The notes beneath the pieces are model-generated. The model worked only from the letters and a program-made list of their open reading frames with translations, had not been told where the DNA came from and ran no database searches. A stretch of DNA of 14,677 bases, from contig JADIIX010000308.1 of assembly GCA_027604505.1 (NCBI GenBank), forward strand, positions 1 to 14,677. The letters are read 5' to 3'. Positions within the stretch are counted from its first letter, which is position 1; each line of letters starts with the position of its first letter. This document shows positions 1 to 7,669 of this stretch, in pieces. Origin of the DNA: Gonapodya sp. JEL0774 (Eukaryota; Monoblepharomycota; Monoblepharidomycetes; Monoblepharidales; Gonapodyaceae). The translations under genes were made by a program, and so were the position numbers.

Positions 1-417
1 TATATAAAGCGAGAGAAACTACTTTGTATTCTGCAGAGAGCATTACAAGATAAGATTTCTTTACTGGTGAAACTCTGCCCGACAATCCTACGTCCGAAAC
101 CCGAACTCTGAACCAGCGTGCCCGACTCTGTTAACAAAGTGTGGGGTGAATCTTCCTTGTGAATCGTCAGGTGAACATTGAGATTTATTCTTGGAGATTG
201 GCAAACAAGAATAGATAACCAGCTGGTCTGAGTCTTGGGCTTTTTTCGAAATTTGTACAATTTTATATCTGCAAAATGGCAATCAAGAACTGCCTCCTCC
301 ATGCAGTGGATTTTTTTTCTCGCACCTCAATTGAAAATGGGCAACTGGGTGCTGTGTTGTAAAAATAATTCTATATTCATAAATCTGCACAATGGAGCAT
401 ACAGACCGCATCCATCA
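1..417. other. Left-edge stretch without a supportable gene
   Basis: I find no convincing gene here. Two open frames (88-282 minus, 235-579 plus) show no domain, no plausible splice pattern and no usable start context. The first bases contain a TATATAAAG string that resembles a TATA box, but no gene follows at a suitable distance. The stretch lies just before the left edge of the repeat that carries the first tRNA gene. Confidence 0.5.
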
Positions 418-437
418 ATGCGTAATGTTATACTTGA

Positions 438-621
438 GATGTCTGCAACTTCTGACATACTACCTTCCATCATGGGTTGTACAAGTGTGGCTATTGTCAG
501 AATCACCACCCGCCATCATGCAGCATCTGCTAATCTGATTCACCAACCGCCCCACTCTACCGGCGTCTGCACTGTCTGAAGCACCAACCACAATTGTACC
601 AGCATCCACTTCATCGCCTCC
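438..621 (+). repeat. Degenerate tandem repeat, ~40-bp unit (copy 1)
   Basis: Four or five diverged units follow a pattern like TCTGCAACGTCTGAATCACC followed by a CCGCCATC-type segment and CAGCA. In one plus frame per unit it gives short peptides such as ATSDILPSIM. The frames do not connect, so it looks like a former coding repeat or a drifting minisatellite. Copy 2 has roughly one extra unit, which explains its longer spacing before the tRNA. Confidence 0.6.
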
Positions 622-703
622 ACGTAAAAATCAAGAGTACAACCAATTCCTTAAAATGTTAAATATTCAGAAAAACTAGCGCATGAAGAAGTTATCTATC
701 CGT

Positions 704-775
704 TCCTCGATGGTCTAGTGGCTAGGATTCATCGCTCTCACCGATGAGGCCCGGGTTCAATTCCCGGTCGGGGAA
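704..775 (+). tRNA. tRNA-Glu (anticodon CTC)
   Basis: This 72-nt gene folds as a standard cloverleaf. The acceptor arms TCCTCGA (704-710) and TCGGGGA (768-774) pair with one T-G wobble, and A775 is the discriminator. The anticodon stem CATCG/CGATG encloses the loop CTCTCAC, with anticodon CTC at 737-739, which reads GAG codons. The T arm is CCGGG-TTCAATT-CCCGG. Internal promoter A box (TGGTCTAGTGG, from 711) and B box (GGTTCAATTCC, from 754) are present. There is no intron. It is identical to the second copy at 6280-6351. Confidence 0.97.
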
Positions 776-777
776 AG

Positions 778-782
778 TTTTT
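778..782 (+). terminator. RNA polymerase III terminator of tRNA-Glu copy 1
   Basis: A run of five T residues starts three bases after the discriminator of the tRNA. This is the usual length and distance for a Pol III stop signal. Confidence 0.75.
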
Positions 783-801
783 GTCTCTTCTCCGTACTCC
801 C

Positions 802-915
802 TTTCGCATCTGGGAACAGGAATGATATCTCTATCTATGGCGGAGTGCATCAATGGATCATTGAGTGGACAGTATTGGCGCGTTGTTCGGTTTTGGGGAG
901 TAATGTTCAGCCTTC
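802..915 (+). other. Conserved 114-bp block downstream of tRNA (copy 1)
   Basis: This block differs from 6379-6492 at only 4 of 114 positions and has no indel, while the flank further downstream differs at roughly 9 percent of sites with indels. The open frames across it lack any recognisable domain. It lies beyond the Pol III terminator, so it is not part of the mature tRNA transcript. Its role is unknown. Confidence 0.6.
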
Positions 916-957
916 ATTGTGTTAGGTTTTGGGGAGTAGTGTTCAGCCTTCTTTGTT
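889..957 (+). repeat. Local 36-bp tandem duplication within copy 1
   Basis: The segment beginning GGTTTTGGGGAGT and including GTTCAGCCTTC occurs at 889-924 and again from 925. Copy 2 has it once only (near 6466-6495), so copy 1 gained a unit after the large duplication or copy 2 lost one. Confidence 0.75.
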
Positions 958-1254
958 TTCCGGCTGGATCTGGCTTGGACAGCTAGCTCACCATGAACAT
1001 CTCCGACTGTTCAAACTGCCACGAGTTTCACGTATCATAGTTCTCACAATAACAACAATCGTCCAAATAGCCAGTAATTTTCTTGTATTTTGTTTTTTCT
1101 GCCCACCACAGACAGGAGTTGCAAAATGACGTGATTTGATTGTCGTTCGTGGACATTTGGGACCAATTACGCTCCATATTGTACCCAAAAGAGAAGAAGC
1201 TCACTAAACTAATTTCAGATTACTATGAAACCTGGTCAAGCGATCGGAGACGCT

Positions 1255-2457
1255 TCAAAGCTTTGACTTGGAGTTCTTATCATTTTTACCTCCGCTCATG
1301 TCAGGAAGCGAACGTTTAAGATCTCGCTGCTCATTCTCAGCGCTTGGGCGGCCCACTTTAGTTGTGTCGATTGCCGTGGACCTACTGGATAACTCATTTT
1401 CACGGTCCCCTCCGCTCTCTGCATTCTCGAATGCCTTGTAATGTTCCACGTCAGTGACATTGAATTTGCCGTGTCAAGTTTTCATGGGTCCTCACCTTCC
1501 TCATGTACTGCTCAAGTCCTCCGAGTCTTCCGCTGGATCTCTCTTTCGTTTCATCGTTAGCTTGTACTTCACCTTGGGTTTTCTCTGCAGGCTTCCTTTG
1601 GATTGATCCAACCAGATTCTGAGCACCGTGCAGTGCGTTGGTGGTGCGCTCCCTCATCGCTGAAGGAGCGTTTCTTGCTGCAATTGCTGCGGATTCTGCG
1701 GTGTCAGAAGCTGTCGAAACAGCATGTGCTGCCACGTCGCGGACCTTTGCGGCGCCAGTCGCCAGCATCTGCGAAGGTGGGGACTGGGAAATTGTCTCAG
1801 TTGTCGATCTGACCGAGTCAGAAGCTGATGCTCTAAAATTGCGAGCTTCTTGAGAAGTTTTGTGCTGATGACGGGCGTTCTTCAGCAAACTGACTTCTAT
1901 ATCGAGTAATTCGGGAGAGTGTCTCACAGCGAACTCTGCTCCCCCAGATCCTGCTCCCGTAACACGGTTCTTAATATCTTCAGCAGTTTCGATCAAGGAG
2001 TTTTTCACTTCGGTGGCAAGCTTCTCAGTAGCATCGAGTGCACGGCGTGGAAGGGACTTGTTGAAGGATATCCCTTGGTTATCTTGCATATCCACAGAAT
2101 TAAGATGAATTTCACCCCACCATGATCGTACTCACCTTTGAAGACGGCAGATCTGCCGCTTCGATCTCGTTTTTCTTCCCAGTGTCTCCACTGTAGCCGC
2201 CAAAACCGAGAGCAGCGGCTTCCCGTGCGTGTCTCTCGATTTGGATGCAATTCTGTGCTTCGCTCTTATTCCCATTAGATGAGGATCCAGAAGTGCTCTC
2301 GGAGCGAGAACGGCGTCTCTCCTTATTTGACACATCATGAGACATACGCCGGTACGCTAGTTCTCCTCCACCAATCACTACATACCTCGACCATCGCCTT
2401 TGGCATAATCTCTTCATCGGGCACGGACGCACTACTGCCAGGCTTATCTTTCTCCAT
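1255..2457 (-). CDS. Alanine-rich LEA-like helical protein, function unknown (4 exons)
   Basis: I propose exons 2386-2457, 2136-2321, 1496-2056 and 1255-1434 with introns of 64, 79 and 61 nt, all phase 0, giving 332 residues. The start ATG at 2457 has A at -3. Exon 2 opens with an Arg/Ser-rich stretch (ERRRSRSEST). Exon 3 (residues 87-273) is rich in Ala, Thr, Ser, Lys and Glu and looks like long amphipathic helices (for example ATEKLATEVKNSLIETAEDI), recalling LEA or lipid-coating proteins. It has no cysteines, no signal peptide and no membrane segment in that part. No family was recognised with certainty. The 3' splice site of intron 2 (caacaag) was chosen because it keeps phase; nearer AGs break the frame. 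The last exon lies partly in the duplicated unit, and a fragment of it survives at 6816-6932. Confidence 0.6.
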
Positions 2458-2657
2458 GTTGTCCTTTCAAACGAAAAATGGCATGCGAACATGAGGCACG
2501 TGAACTGAGCCAGACCGAAACCGGCGGTCCTCGTTCGACTTGGATTCATAACCTACGAGCTGGCTTTGCATGTATGGATCAGCTTTTGGTGGCCTCAGTT
2601 CCGTGTCGCTGGGTCCCTATTGCGTGAGATAGATTGGCGCGAGAAATGTTTGTCGGG

Positions 2658-3029
2658 TTAGGCGGTCGCCATCATCATTCTGAAGCGCAATACAAATGAG
2701 CACAATTTCTCATAATGATCAATGTCTTTAGATCTGCCTGCATGTTGATAACTTGATGACTGGTCAGATTCGCGGAAGGCACACGTCATCCAATCTTCGT
2801 TGTATAGAGTCGGCCAACTGCGCAACCATTGGCGAGACACTTTCTTGCGACCTTCTGGTAGCACAATGTCATCTTCTCTTCCACTCACTGGGTGCGGAGA
2901 AGTACCTTTCTGTCCGACGATGGTTGAACCCCTCACCAGCAGGTCGCCTGTCCGCGCTTCTGATTTTGAAGCGGCGAAAGGAATTGAAGTGTCGATGACG
3001 TCGCCTGAAGAAATGCGCTTGTTAGCCAT
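2658..3029 (-). CDS. Uncharacterised small ORF (123 aa), hypothetical
   Basis: The ATG at 3029 sits in a good context (TCAAAATGGCT) after an A/C-rich leader, which looks like a real start. The frame stays open for 123 codons (MANKRISSGD onward) and ends at 2658. The protein is hydrophilic, with no recognisable domain, signal peptide or membrane segment. The second half (after about residue 65) could instead contain introns, since GT/AG pairs such as gtactt and gtgtct are present, so the 3' end is uncertain. It lies head-to-tail upstream of the LEA-like gene and might be an upstream exon of it, but no phase-consistent join was obvious. Confidence 0.35.
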   Translation of the reverse strand: MANKRISSGDVIDTSIPFAASKSEARTGDLLVRGSTIVGQKGTSPHPVSGREDDIVLPEGRKKVSRQWLRSWPTLYNEDWMTCAFRESDQSSSYQHAGRSKDIDHYEKLCSFVLRFRMMMATA

Positions 3030-3184
3030 TTTGAACAGTTGTTGAGTGGTATTTAATTTGTAGTTCAGTTATTGCGGCACGTCACTTCAAGTACTGGCCA
3101 CTGCATAACCCTAGATACAATGTGTAAGTTCCGACTTGAGTCCAAATCATGAATTACGAAAGTCCACGGAAAATCGCATTTTTT

Positions 3185-4412
3185 CTAGAGTGTTTCCTCC
3201 ATCCACTTCTTGATCCGCTCCAATCCACTGCCACCTTCCTCATCAGCAGTCAAATCATCCGCCTCCCCGCCTACATGCGCAGGTTCCTGTCCAACTAAGG
3301 CACACTCCACGAACTGTAGATCATTGTCTAGTTGCTCGAAGCGGAAAGGCTCCGACTCGAGGCCAAGAAATACGGCATCAGAAGAGGTATCTGACGTGTG
3401 ATGGGAGTCGAGAGAAGCTGTGCGGGTAGACCGCAATTTATCGCTAGGATATGCGGAGGACAGGTTGGGTAGAGCGAACGTGCAAACGATTTTAGAGGAG
3501 GATGGAGCCTCGAGCATTCGCTACCGGAACCAACATTTCCTTCTCCAGTGCCTGCTGTATTTTTTCCTTGGGCCATGCAACAAAGTTGTCCTGCTTATTG
3601 CACACGACCAGAACTCTCGTGTTTTCTTTGGCAATATTCTTTTCTGAAAGAACATCATACAGGCGTTCCGCGACACCCCTGACCTGTCGGACAAAAGTTG
3701 CAGAGTCAACCATGAAGATGACACCACGGGAGATGGAAGAGAAGTCGCTGAACTTGAAGCGGAGTTTTTCATGTCCAGGAAGATCAATTATATGAAGCGG
3801 TTTGGCCGCTGGAGGATTTCGCTGTGCAGTCCGACCACGACATGTCGTTGCCACATCGAAACGGAGGCGGGATATGGGAGATCGAGAACGGTCTTTGGAG
3901 TTAAATTAAGAATCAGGCATGCACAGATCCGGGTGGTTGAATTACCTCGTCGGTCCCGAACAAGACGAATGTCGCCTCGTTCTCTTCAAGTGATGTAGTT
4001 GTGGAAACTGCCTTACCGTATCGAAGCTGCTCCGCGAGAGTCATTGCATTGTCAGCCAAGCAATAGTACTACAGAAAGAGTACTTATTCTCTCAGAGGGA
4101 AACGACTACTCACAAGCGAGAACAGCGTCGTCTTCCCTGCGTCGCATAGTCCTGTAATGAGAAACGAATCCTTCCGGGGCTTCCGCGGAGAAAGCAGAAA
4201 AACTCCGACAGCAGCAAACGCTGAATCCACAGGGCACGATGATCCAATGCGCGAGGTGGGGCGAGCATAGAGTAGAACACGGTTCAGACGAAACAGCGTA
4301 TGGCCGAACCATCACATTGAGGTAGCAAACCTGCGACCACCAGAAGGATAAGGAGGATAGTAGAAAGAGAGAGAACAGTGACTGAGGAAAAAGATGCAAT
4401 TGTGGGCTCCAT
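3185..4412 (-). CDS. SRP102: Signal recognition particle receptor subunit beta (SRP102/SRPRB)
   Basis: This membrane-anchored small GTPase of the ER holds SRP receptor alpha and acts in co-translational targeting. Proposed exons are 4331-4412, 4114-4220, 3946-4026, 3535-3821 and 3185-3443; the phases agree and give 271 aa, the usual family length. An N-terminal membrane anchor spans about residues 8-37. The G1 motif GLCDAGKT is at 51-58, a switch-I Thr-Ser at 74-75, the G3 motif DLPGH at 103-107 and the G4 motif NKQD at 165-168. Intron 2 (4027-4113) ends at gagcag after a good branch site (gctgac); this gives family spacing between GKT and the Thr-Ser. Intron 3 (3822-3945) skips a segment with an in-frame stop. 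Intron 4 (3444-3534) uses a GTTGGT donor and restores the frame. The first donor (4330, GTTTGC) is weak; 4315 is an alternative. The gene is divergent from HEM4. Confidence 0.92.
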
Positions 4413-4516
4413 CGGTACTGCGCGATGTGTGTGCGGATGCGGATTCCTGTTGTGTCCGGCACAAAACGTTCATGATTCTTCATGCACAAGATTTCTACGA
4501 TTCTACTTTTCGCGGA
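4413..4516. promoter_or_regulatory. Divergent (bidirectional) start region SRP102 / HEM4
   Basis: Only 104 bp separate the start codons of the minus-strand SRP receptor gene (4412) and the plus-strand HEM4 gene (4517). Both transcripts must therefore start within or across this short stretch. I see no TATA box in it. The HEM4 frame is open upstream to 4394, so an N-terminal extension into this region is possible but not needed by the family alignment. Confidence 0.5.
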
Positions 4517-5790
4517 ATGGCGATGTTCAACGCTTTGGCGATCCCTTGCACGACGATATTCCTGCTGAGAAACCCGGAAACAGTGCTGCTGTCACCCAGG
4601 TCCTCCGAGCAATCATCACACGACAACAATGATTCATCAAAAGTCTCTGAAAAGCCATCGATTACATCTATGAACGCTTTCACAAAGAATGTCAGCAAAT
4701 GTAGTCCGATTCCGCCCTTCAAACAACCTTCGCTTTCAACCGAGGGCCAACAGCTTGCGAACGATAACCCACGCAGCCCCAGCGCCAGCGCTACAGCCGG
4801 TGCCCCATCTGTCACTGAAACCCAGGAGCAATCGGCACCCTCTTTTGGATTGACATCCTCATCGCGATTAGCTTCTCGGGGAGCAGGAGCTTCAGGTGGA
4901 GCCGATCCTTATGAGAATCAGCTTCTGCGCCGCATCAACTGCAGAGTGGTTTCGATTCCAACTCTTGAGCACGTCTTGATGAATGTTGACGTCCTTGTGT
5001 CGTACCTGGAATCTCGTGCTGACGAATTTTGGGGAATCGTCGCCACCAGCAAGCGTGCTGTAGAAGCACTGGCAGAAGCATGGAATTTGTGTCATATGCG
5101 GAGCGCAGGTCAGTAGCTCGGAGTTGCTTTGATGAGCAGTGGGAGAATCTCGAAAAAGTGCACGGATAAGCAGGATATCGTGACGTATGGGATTATGCTG
5201 ACTTTGTTGCACACTATGCTCACTTTACGCTTCATGGTTTAGATTTTGCTCGAAAGCACGCTGCGCTCTGGCAATCCAAACCATTTTATACGGTCGGCAA
5301 ATCAACCGGAGCTGCGGCTCGCGCCATTGGTCTGGCGGTCCTTGGTGACACGGAATCTGGAGGCGCGGAGCTTTTGGCGCATTTCATTCTTTCTCATACA
5401 CCATCTCCTCCTCAAAAAAAGTCTCTCCTTTTCCTTGTTGGTGATAAACGCCTCCCAACCTTGCCATCTGTCCTTACTGCCGCTGGATATGCCTTCTCCG
5501 AATTACTGGTGTATCAGACAACTTCGTCCACCAATTTCGGTGACTGCTTTCTTGAGAGTATAGCCAATGTAGGCGTGCCAGCGTGGGTTGTCGCATTTTC
5601 CCCCTCTGGAGTTGAAGTTGCACATGCGGAAGTGGCTCATCAGATTCTAGCGAATGTCCGATGGGCGTGCATTGGCAAAACTACAGCAGAACGAGTGCAA
5701 GAAAAAGGATGGAAAGTTGGATGTGTGGCAGCGAAACCAACACCAGAATCTTTGGTGGACGCGATTCTTGAGGCTGTTTCGTCGTCCTGA
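4517..5790 (+). CDS. HEM4: Uroporphyrinogen-III synthase (HEM4)
   Basis: HEM4 closes hydroxymethylbilane into uroporphyrinogen III with inversion of ring D, in cytosolic haem synthesis. Proposed exons are 4517-5108 and 5243-5790, with a 134-nt intron (GTCAGT..TTTAG, phase 1), giving 379 aa. The first strand (CTTIFLLRNP, residues 11-20) is followed by a Ser/Pro/Ala-rich stretch of about 105 residues. Then come DPYENQLLRR (from 130), ATSKRAVEAL (from about 176), YTVGKSTGAA (213-222), VGDKR (263-267), a FSPSG segment and a C-terminal KPTPESLVDAI. These follow the two-lobed HEM4 fold in order. The middle exon end around 5108-5243 holds stops in every other reading, which supports the intron. ATG 4517 was chosen because the first beta strand follows it closely; ATG 4523 is also possible. 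The insertion is the odd feature: it has no stops, so it is likely translated. Confidence 0.93.
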
Positions 5791-5972
5791 CAACGAAAAT
5801 TCATTTCCTGGCTCCTTCTCTTGGAAGCGGCTTGGTTTAAAGATGAAACGTTGAGTCATTACCGCCCGAAATGACTATCATAAGCAGGAAGTTGAGTGGA
5901 CGGAAGCGCCCGGCAGGGCTGACTCAAATTTCCAATGTAAATATGAGACTACATGCGTTGAGTTATGCTTGA

Positions 5973-6209
5973 AGCGTTTGCAACGTCCGACGCACTACCT
6001 GCCATCGTTGATCGAACGTGCAAGTTTTTGCAACGTCAGAATACCACCCGCCATCGTACAGAGTTCTGCAACATGTCAGAATCACCACCGGCTATCATGC
6101 AGCGTCGGCAACATCTGATGCACCGACCGCCCCACTCTACCGGCGTTCTGCACCGTCTGAAGCACCAACCACCATCGTACCAGCATCCACTGCATCTCCA
6201 CTACGTAGA
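5973..6209 (+). repeat. Degenerate tandem repeat, ~40-bp unit (copy 2)
   Basis: Five or six diverged units repeat the elements TTTGCAACGTC, CACC and CCGCCATCGTACAG. Separate plus-strand frames give similar peptides such as ATSDALPAIV, ATSDAPTAPL and APSEAPTTIVPAS, each in a different register. This agrees with a former 13-codon coding repeat broken by small indels. No start codon or splice pattern joins them into one protein. Confidence 0.6.
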
Positions 6210-6279
6210 AATCAAGAGTACAACCAATTCATTATAATATTGAGTTTAGTAATATACTAGGAGTTTGCTTTTAATCTGT

Positions 6280-6351
6280 TCCTCGATGGTCTAGTGGCTA
6301 GGATTCATCGCTCTCACCGATGAGGCCCGGGTTCAATTCCCGGTCGGGGAA
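6280..6351 (+). tRNA. tRNA-Glu (anticodon CTC), second copy
   Basis: This copy has the same 72 nt as 704-775. The acceptor pair is TCCTCGA (6280-6286) with TCGGGGA, the discriminator is A6351, and the anticodon CTC is at 6313-6315. A and B boxes are intact and there is no intron. The absence of any change, while the flanks have drifted, suggests that both copies are functional or have been homogenised. Confidence 0.97.
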
Positions 6352-6354
6352 AAC

Positions 6355-6359
6355 TTTTT
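6355..6359 (+). terminator. RNA polymerase III terminator of tRNA-Glu copy 2
   Basis: A run of five T residues begins four bases after the tRNA discriminator, matching the signal of the first copy even though the bases in between differ. Confidence 0.75.
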
Positions 6360-6378
6360 GTCTCTTCTCCGTACTCAA

Positions 6379-6492
6379 TTTCGCATCTGGGAACAGGAAT
6401 GATATCTCCATCTATGGCGGAGTGCATCAATGGATCATTGTGTGGACACTATTGGCGCGTTGTTCGGTTTTGGGGAGTGATGTTCAGCCTTC
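6379..6492 (+). other. Conserved 114-bp block downstream of tRNA (copy 2)
   Basis: This is the partner of 802-915, with 4 substitutions and no gaps. No domain or RNA fold was recognised by eye. Its constraint relative to the rest of the unit is the reason for listing it. Confidence 0.6.
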
Positions 6493-6815
6493 TTTTTGGA
6501 CAGCTAGCTCACCATGAACATCTCCGACCGTTCAAACTGCCACGAGTTTCACGTATCATAGTTCTCATAATCACAAGTATCATCCAAATAGCCAGCAATT
6601 TTCTTGTATGTCGTTATTTCTGCCCACCACAGGCAGGAGTTGCACGATGATGTGATTTGATTTTCGTTCGTGGACACTTGGAACCGATTACGCTCCAAAT
6701 TGCACCCAAAAGAGAAGAAGCTCACTAAACTAATTTCAAATCTCTTATTTCTCCGAATCACCAAAAGGCCCCATTCTGAATCACTGTGAAAACTTGTCAA
6801 GCAGCCGGAGACGCT

Positions 6816-6932
6816 TCAAAGCTTCGACTTGGAGTACTTATTATTTTCACCTCTGCTCATGTCATGAAGCGAACATTCAAGATCTCGCTGCTCATTCTCA
6901 GCGCTTGGGCGGTTCACTTCAGTCGCGGTCAG
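6816..6932 (-). pseudogene. Truncated copy of the last exon of the LEA-like gene
   Basis: Read from the minus strand, this segment matches the end of exon 4 of the gene at 1255-2457, including the same stop codon. The last 33 residues align (NRPSAENEQRDL versus GRPSAENEQRDL, both ending SKSKL) with 8 differences and no gap. Similarity stops near 6932, and the rest of the gene, including the three upstream exons, is absent. The frame happens to stay open upstream to 7061, giving an 81-codon ORF whose first half is unrelated. It is most simply a gene fragment carried along in the duplication; expression as a chimaeric ORF is not excluded. Confidence 0.6.
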
Positions 6933-7090
6933 TGAAGTTTTTTTAATTAATGGGTGGTTTGCTCCAGAGGGGTGCCCTCTTCCTCGTTCAACAGTTCTTG
7001 TACTCATGGCTTTGGTAGGACCTTCATTTTCGGACTTCTGAGCCCTTGTAGGGAACTGCACCGGATGAGTTGAAGGGACAGACGCGTCGC

Positions 7091-7560
7091 ATGATGTCCG
7101 AGGTGTCGAATGTATTCTTTAACTACGCACCTGAGCTTTTACAGCACATACAGGAACCCGTGATTAAGTTTGTCCATTGGTATGCACACATCAAATCACC
7201 TCTGATACGTCTTCTGGTGAAATCACCTGCTCTCAAAGTGTGCAGCGACTATCCAGTCTCGGTTTTGTTTGTGGGGAACCGTCAGATTTTTGAGGCTGTC
7301 ACTTTGGTTATGTTCATCATACGTCGCTCCGCACTCATACTGTTGATGATAATCGATCTTTATTCTTTCAGCGCAAATCTGTCGTTACACTTGAAGCATG
7401 CAACATATTGATTCACGAAGTGATACAGGATTATATGTTCAGCATATGCTCTCTACGGCGAACCATCCATGAGCCGGTCCCTCGACAGATCGTTACTTTT
7501 GTGCAAATTTCAAACCGCTTCTACATGGAGCGGCTCATGCATGATTTACGTGTGCTGTAG
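7091..7560 (+). CDS. Possible two-exon gene, unknown product (~111 aa)
   Basis: Exon 1 (7091-7237) would begin MMSEVSNVFFNYAPELLQHI and exon 2 (7372-7560) would end at TAG 7560 after a 63-codon open frame containing EVIQDYMFSICSLRRTIHEP. The intron (134 nt, GTGTGC..TTTCAG, phase 0) has a clear pyrimidine-rich acceptor. An alternative donor (GTGAAA at 7217) is also phase 0 and gives 104 aa. I recognise no domain. The second exon frame is open upstream to about 7294 without an ATG, so the structure could be different. There is no clear promoter; the left neighbour is the end of the repeat. Confidence 0.35.
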
Positions 7561-7669
7561 TTCGTGATCTTGGGGATAGCTCAAACGGTACTGCGACGTG
7601 ATGATAGAACCATCGGCTTTACCGCAAAACTTGAGTCTGTCTTCGTTTCGCTGGATGATCGATGATTAA

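Larger units (their letters stand above)
418..1373 (+). repeat. Segmental duplication, copy 1 (tRNA-Glu unit)
   Basis: This stretch aligns in the same orientation with 5953-6932. Both copies share, in order: a degenerate tandem repeat, a short AT-rich gap, a tRNA-Glu gene, a highly conserved 114-bp block, a longer less conserved flank, and about 120 bp of protein-coding exon read from the minus strand. The tRNA genes are 5,576 bp apart. The copies differ by substitutions (about 10 in 115 in the part near 1108-1222) and by three indels of about 40 bp. The edges are where I lose similarity by eye and may be off by tens of bases. No transposase, terminal inverted repeats or target-site duplications were seen. 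Confidence 0.85.
5953..6932 (+). repeat. Segmental duplication, copy 2 (tRNA-Glu unit)
   Basis: This is the direct-repeat partner of 418-1373. It contains an extra ~40-bp unit in the upstream tandem repeat, lacks the 36-bp local duplication of copy 1, and has 40 bp (about 6743-6782) absent from copy 1, bounded by the short direct repeat AATC. The right edge falls within sequence that is exon 4 of the LEA-like gene in copy 1, so this copy carries only a fragment of that gene. This suggests copy 1 is the ancestral location. Confidence 0.85.

Noticed and set aside
744-1188. Open frames on both strands across the flank of tRNA copy 1 (744-986, 929-1129, 988-1188)
   Set aside because: They are not kept in the same form in copy 2, have no domain, and overlap the tRNA or one another.
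418-1373. tRNA-derived SINE
   Set aside because: The tRNA genes are complete, with intact anticodon arms and Pol III terminators. Similarity also extends about 290-330 bp upstream of them and into a coding exon, which fits a segmental duplication and not retroposition from an internal promoter.
3420-3998. Plus-strand frames opposite the SRP receptor gene
   Set aside because: They are antisense shadows of exons 4 and 5, whose minus-strand reading gives the GTPase motifs.
4027-4068. Earlier acceptor for SRP102 intron 2 at 4069, adding 14 residues
   Set aside because: It is phase-compatible, but it lengthens the G1 to switch-I spacing beyond the family norm and would place a good branch site inside the exon.
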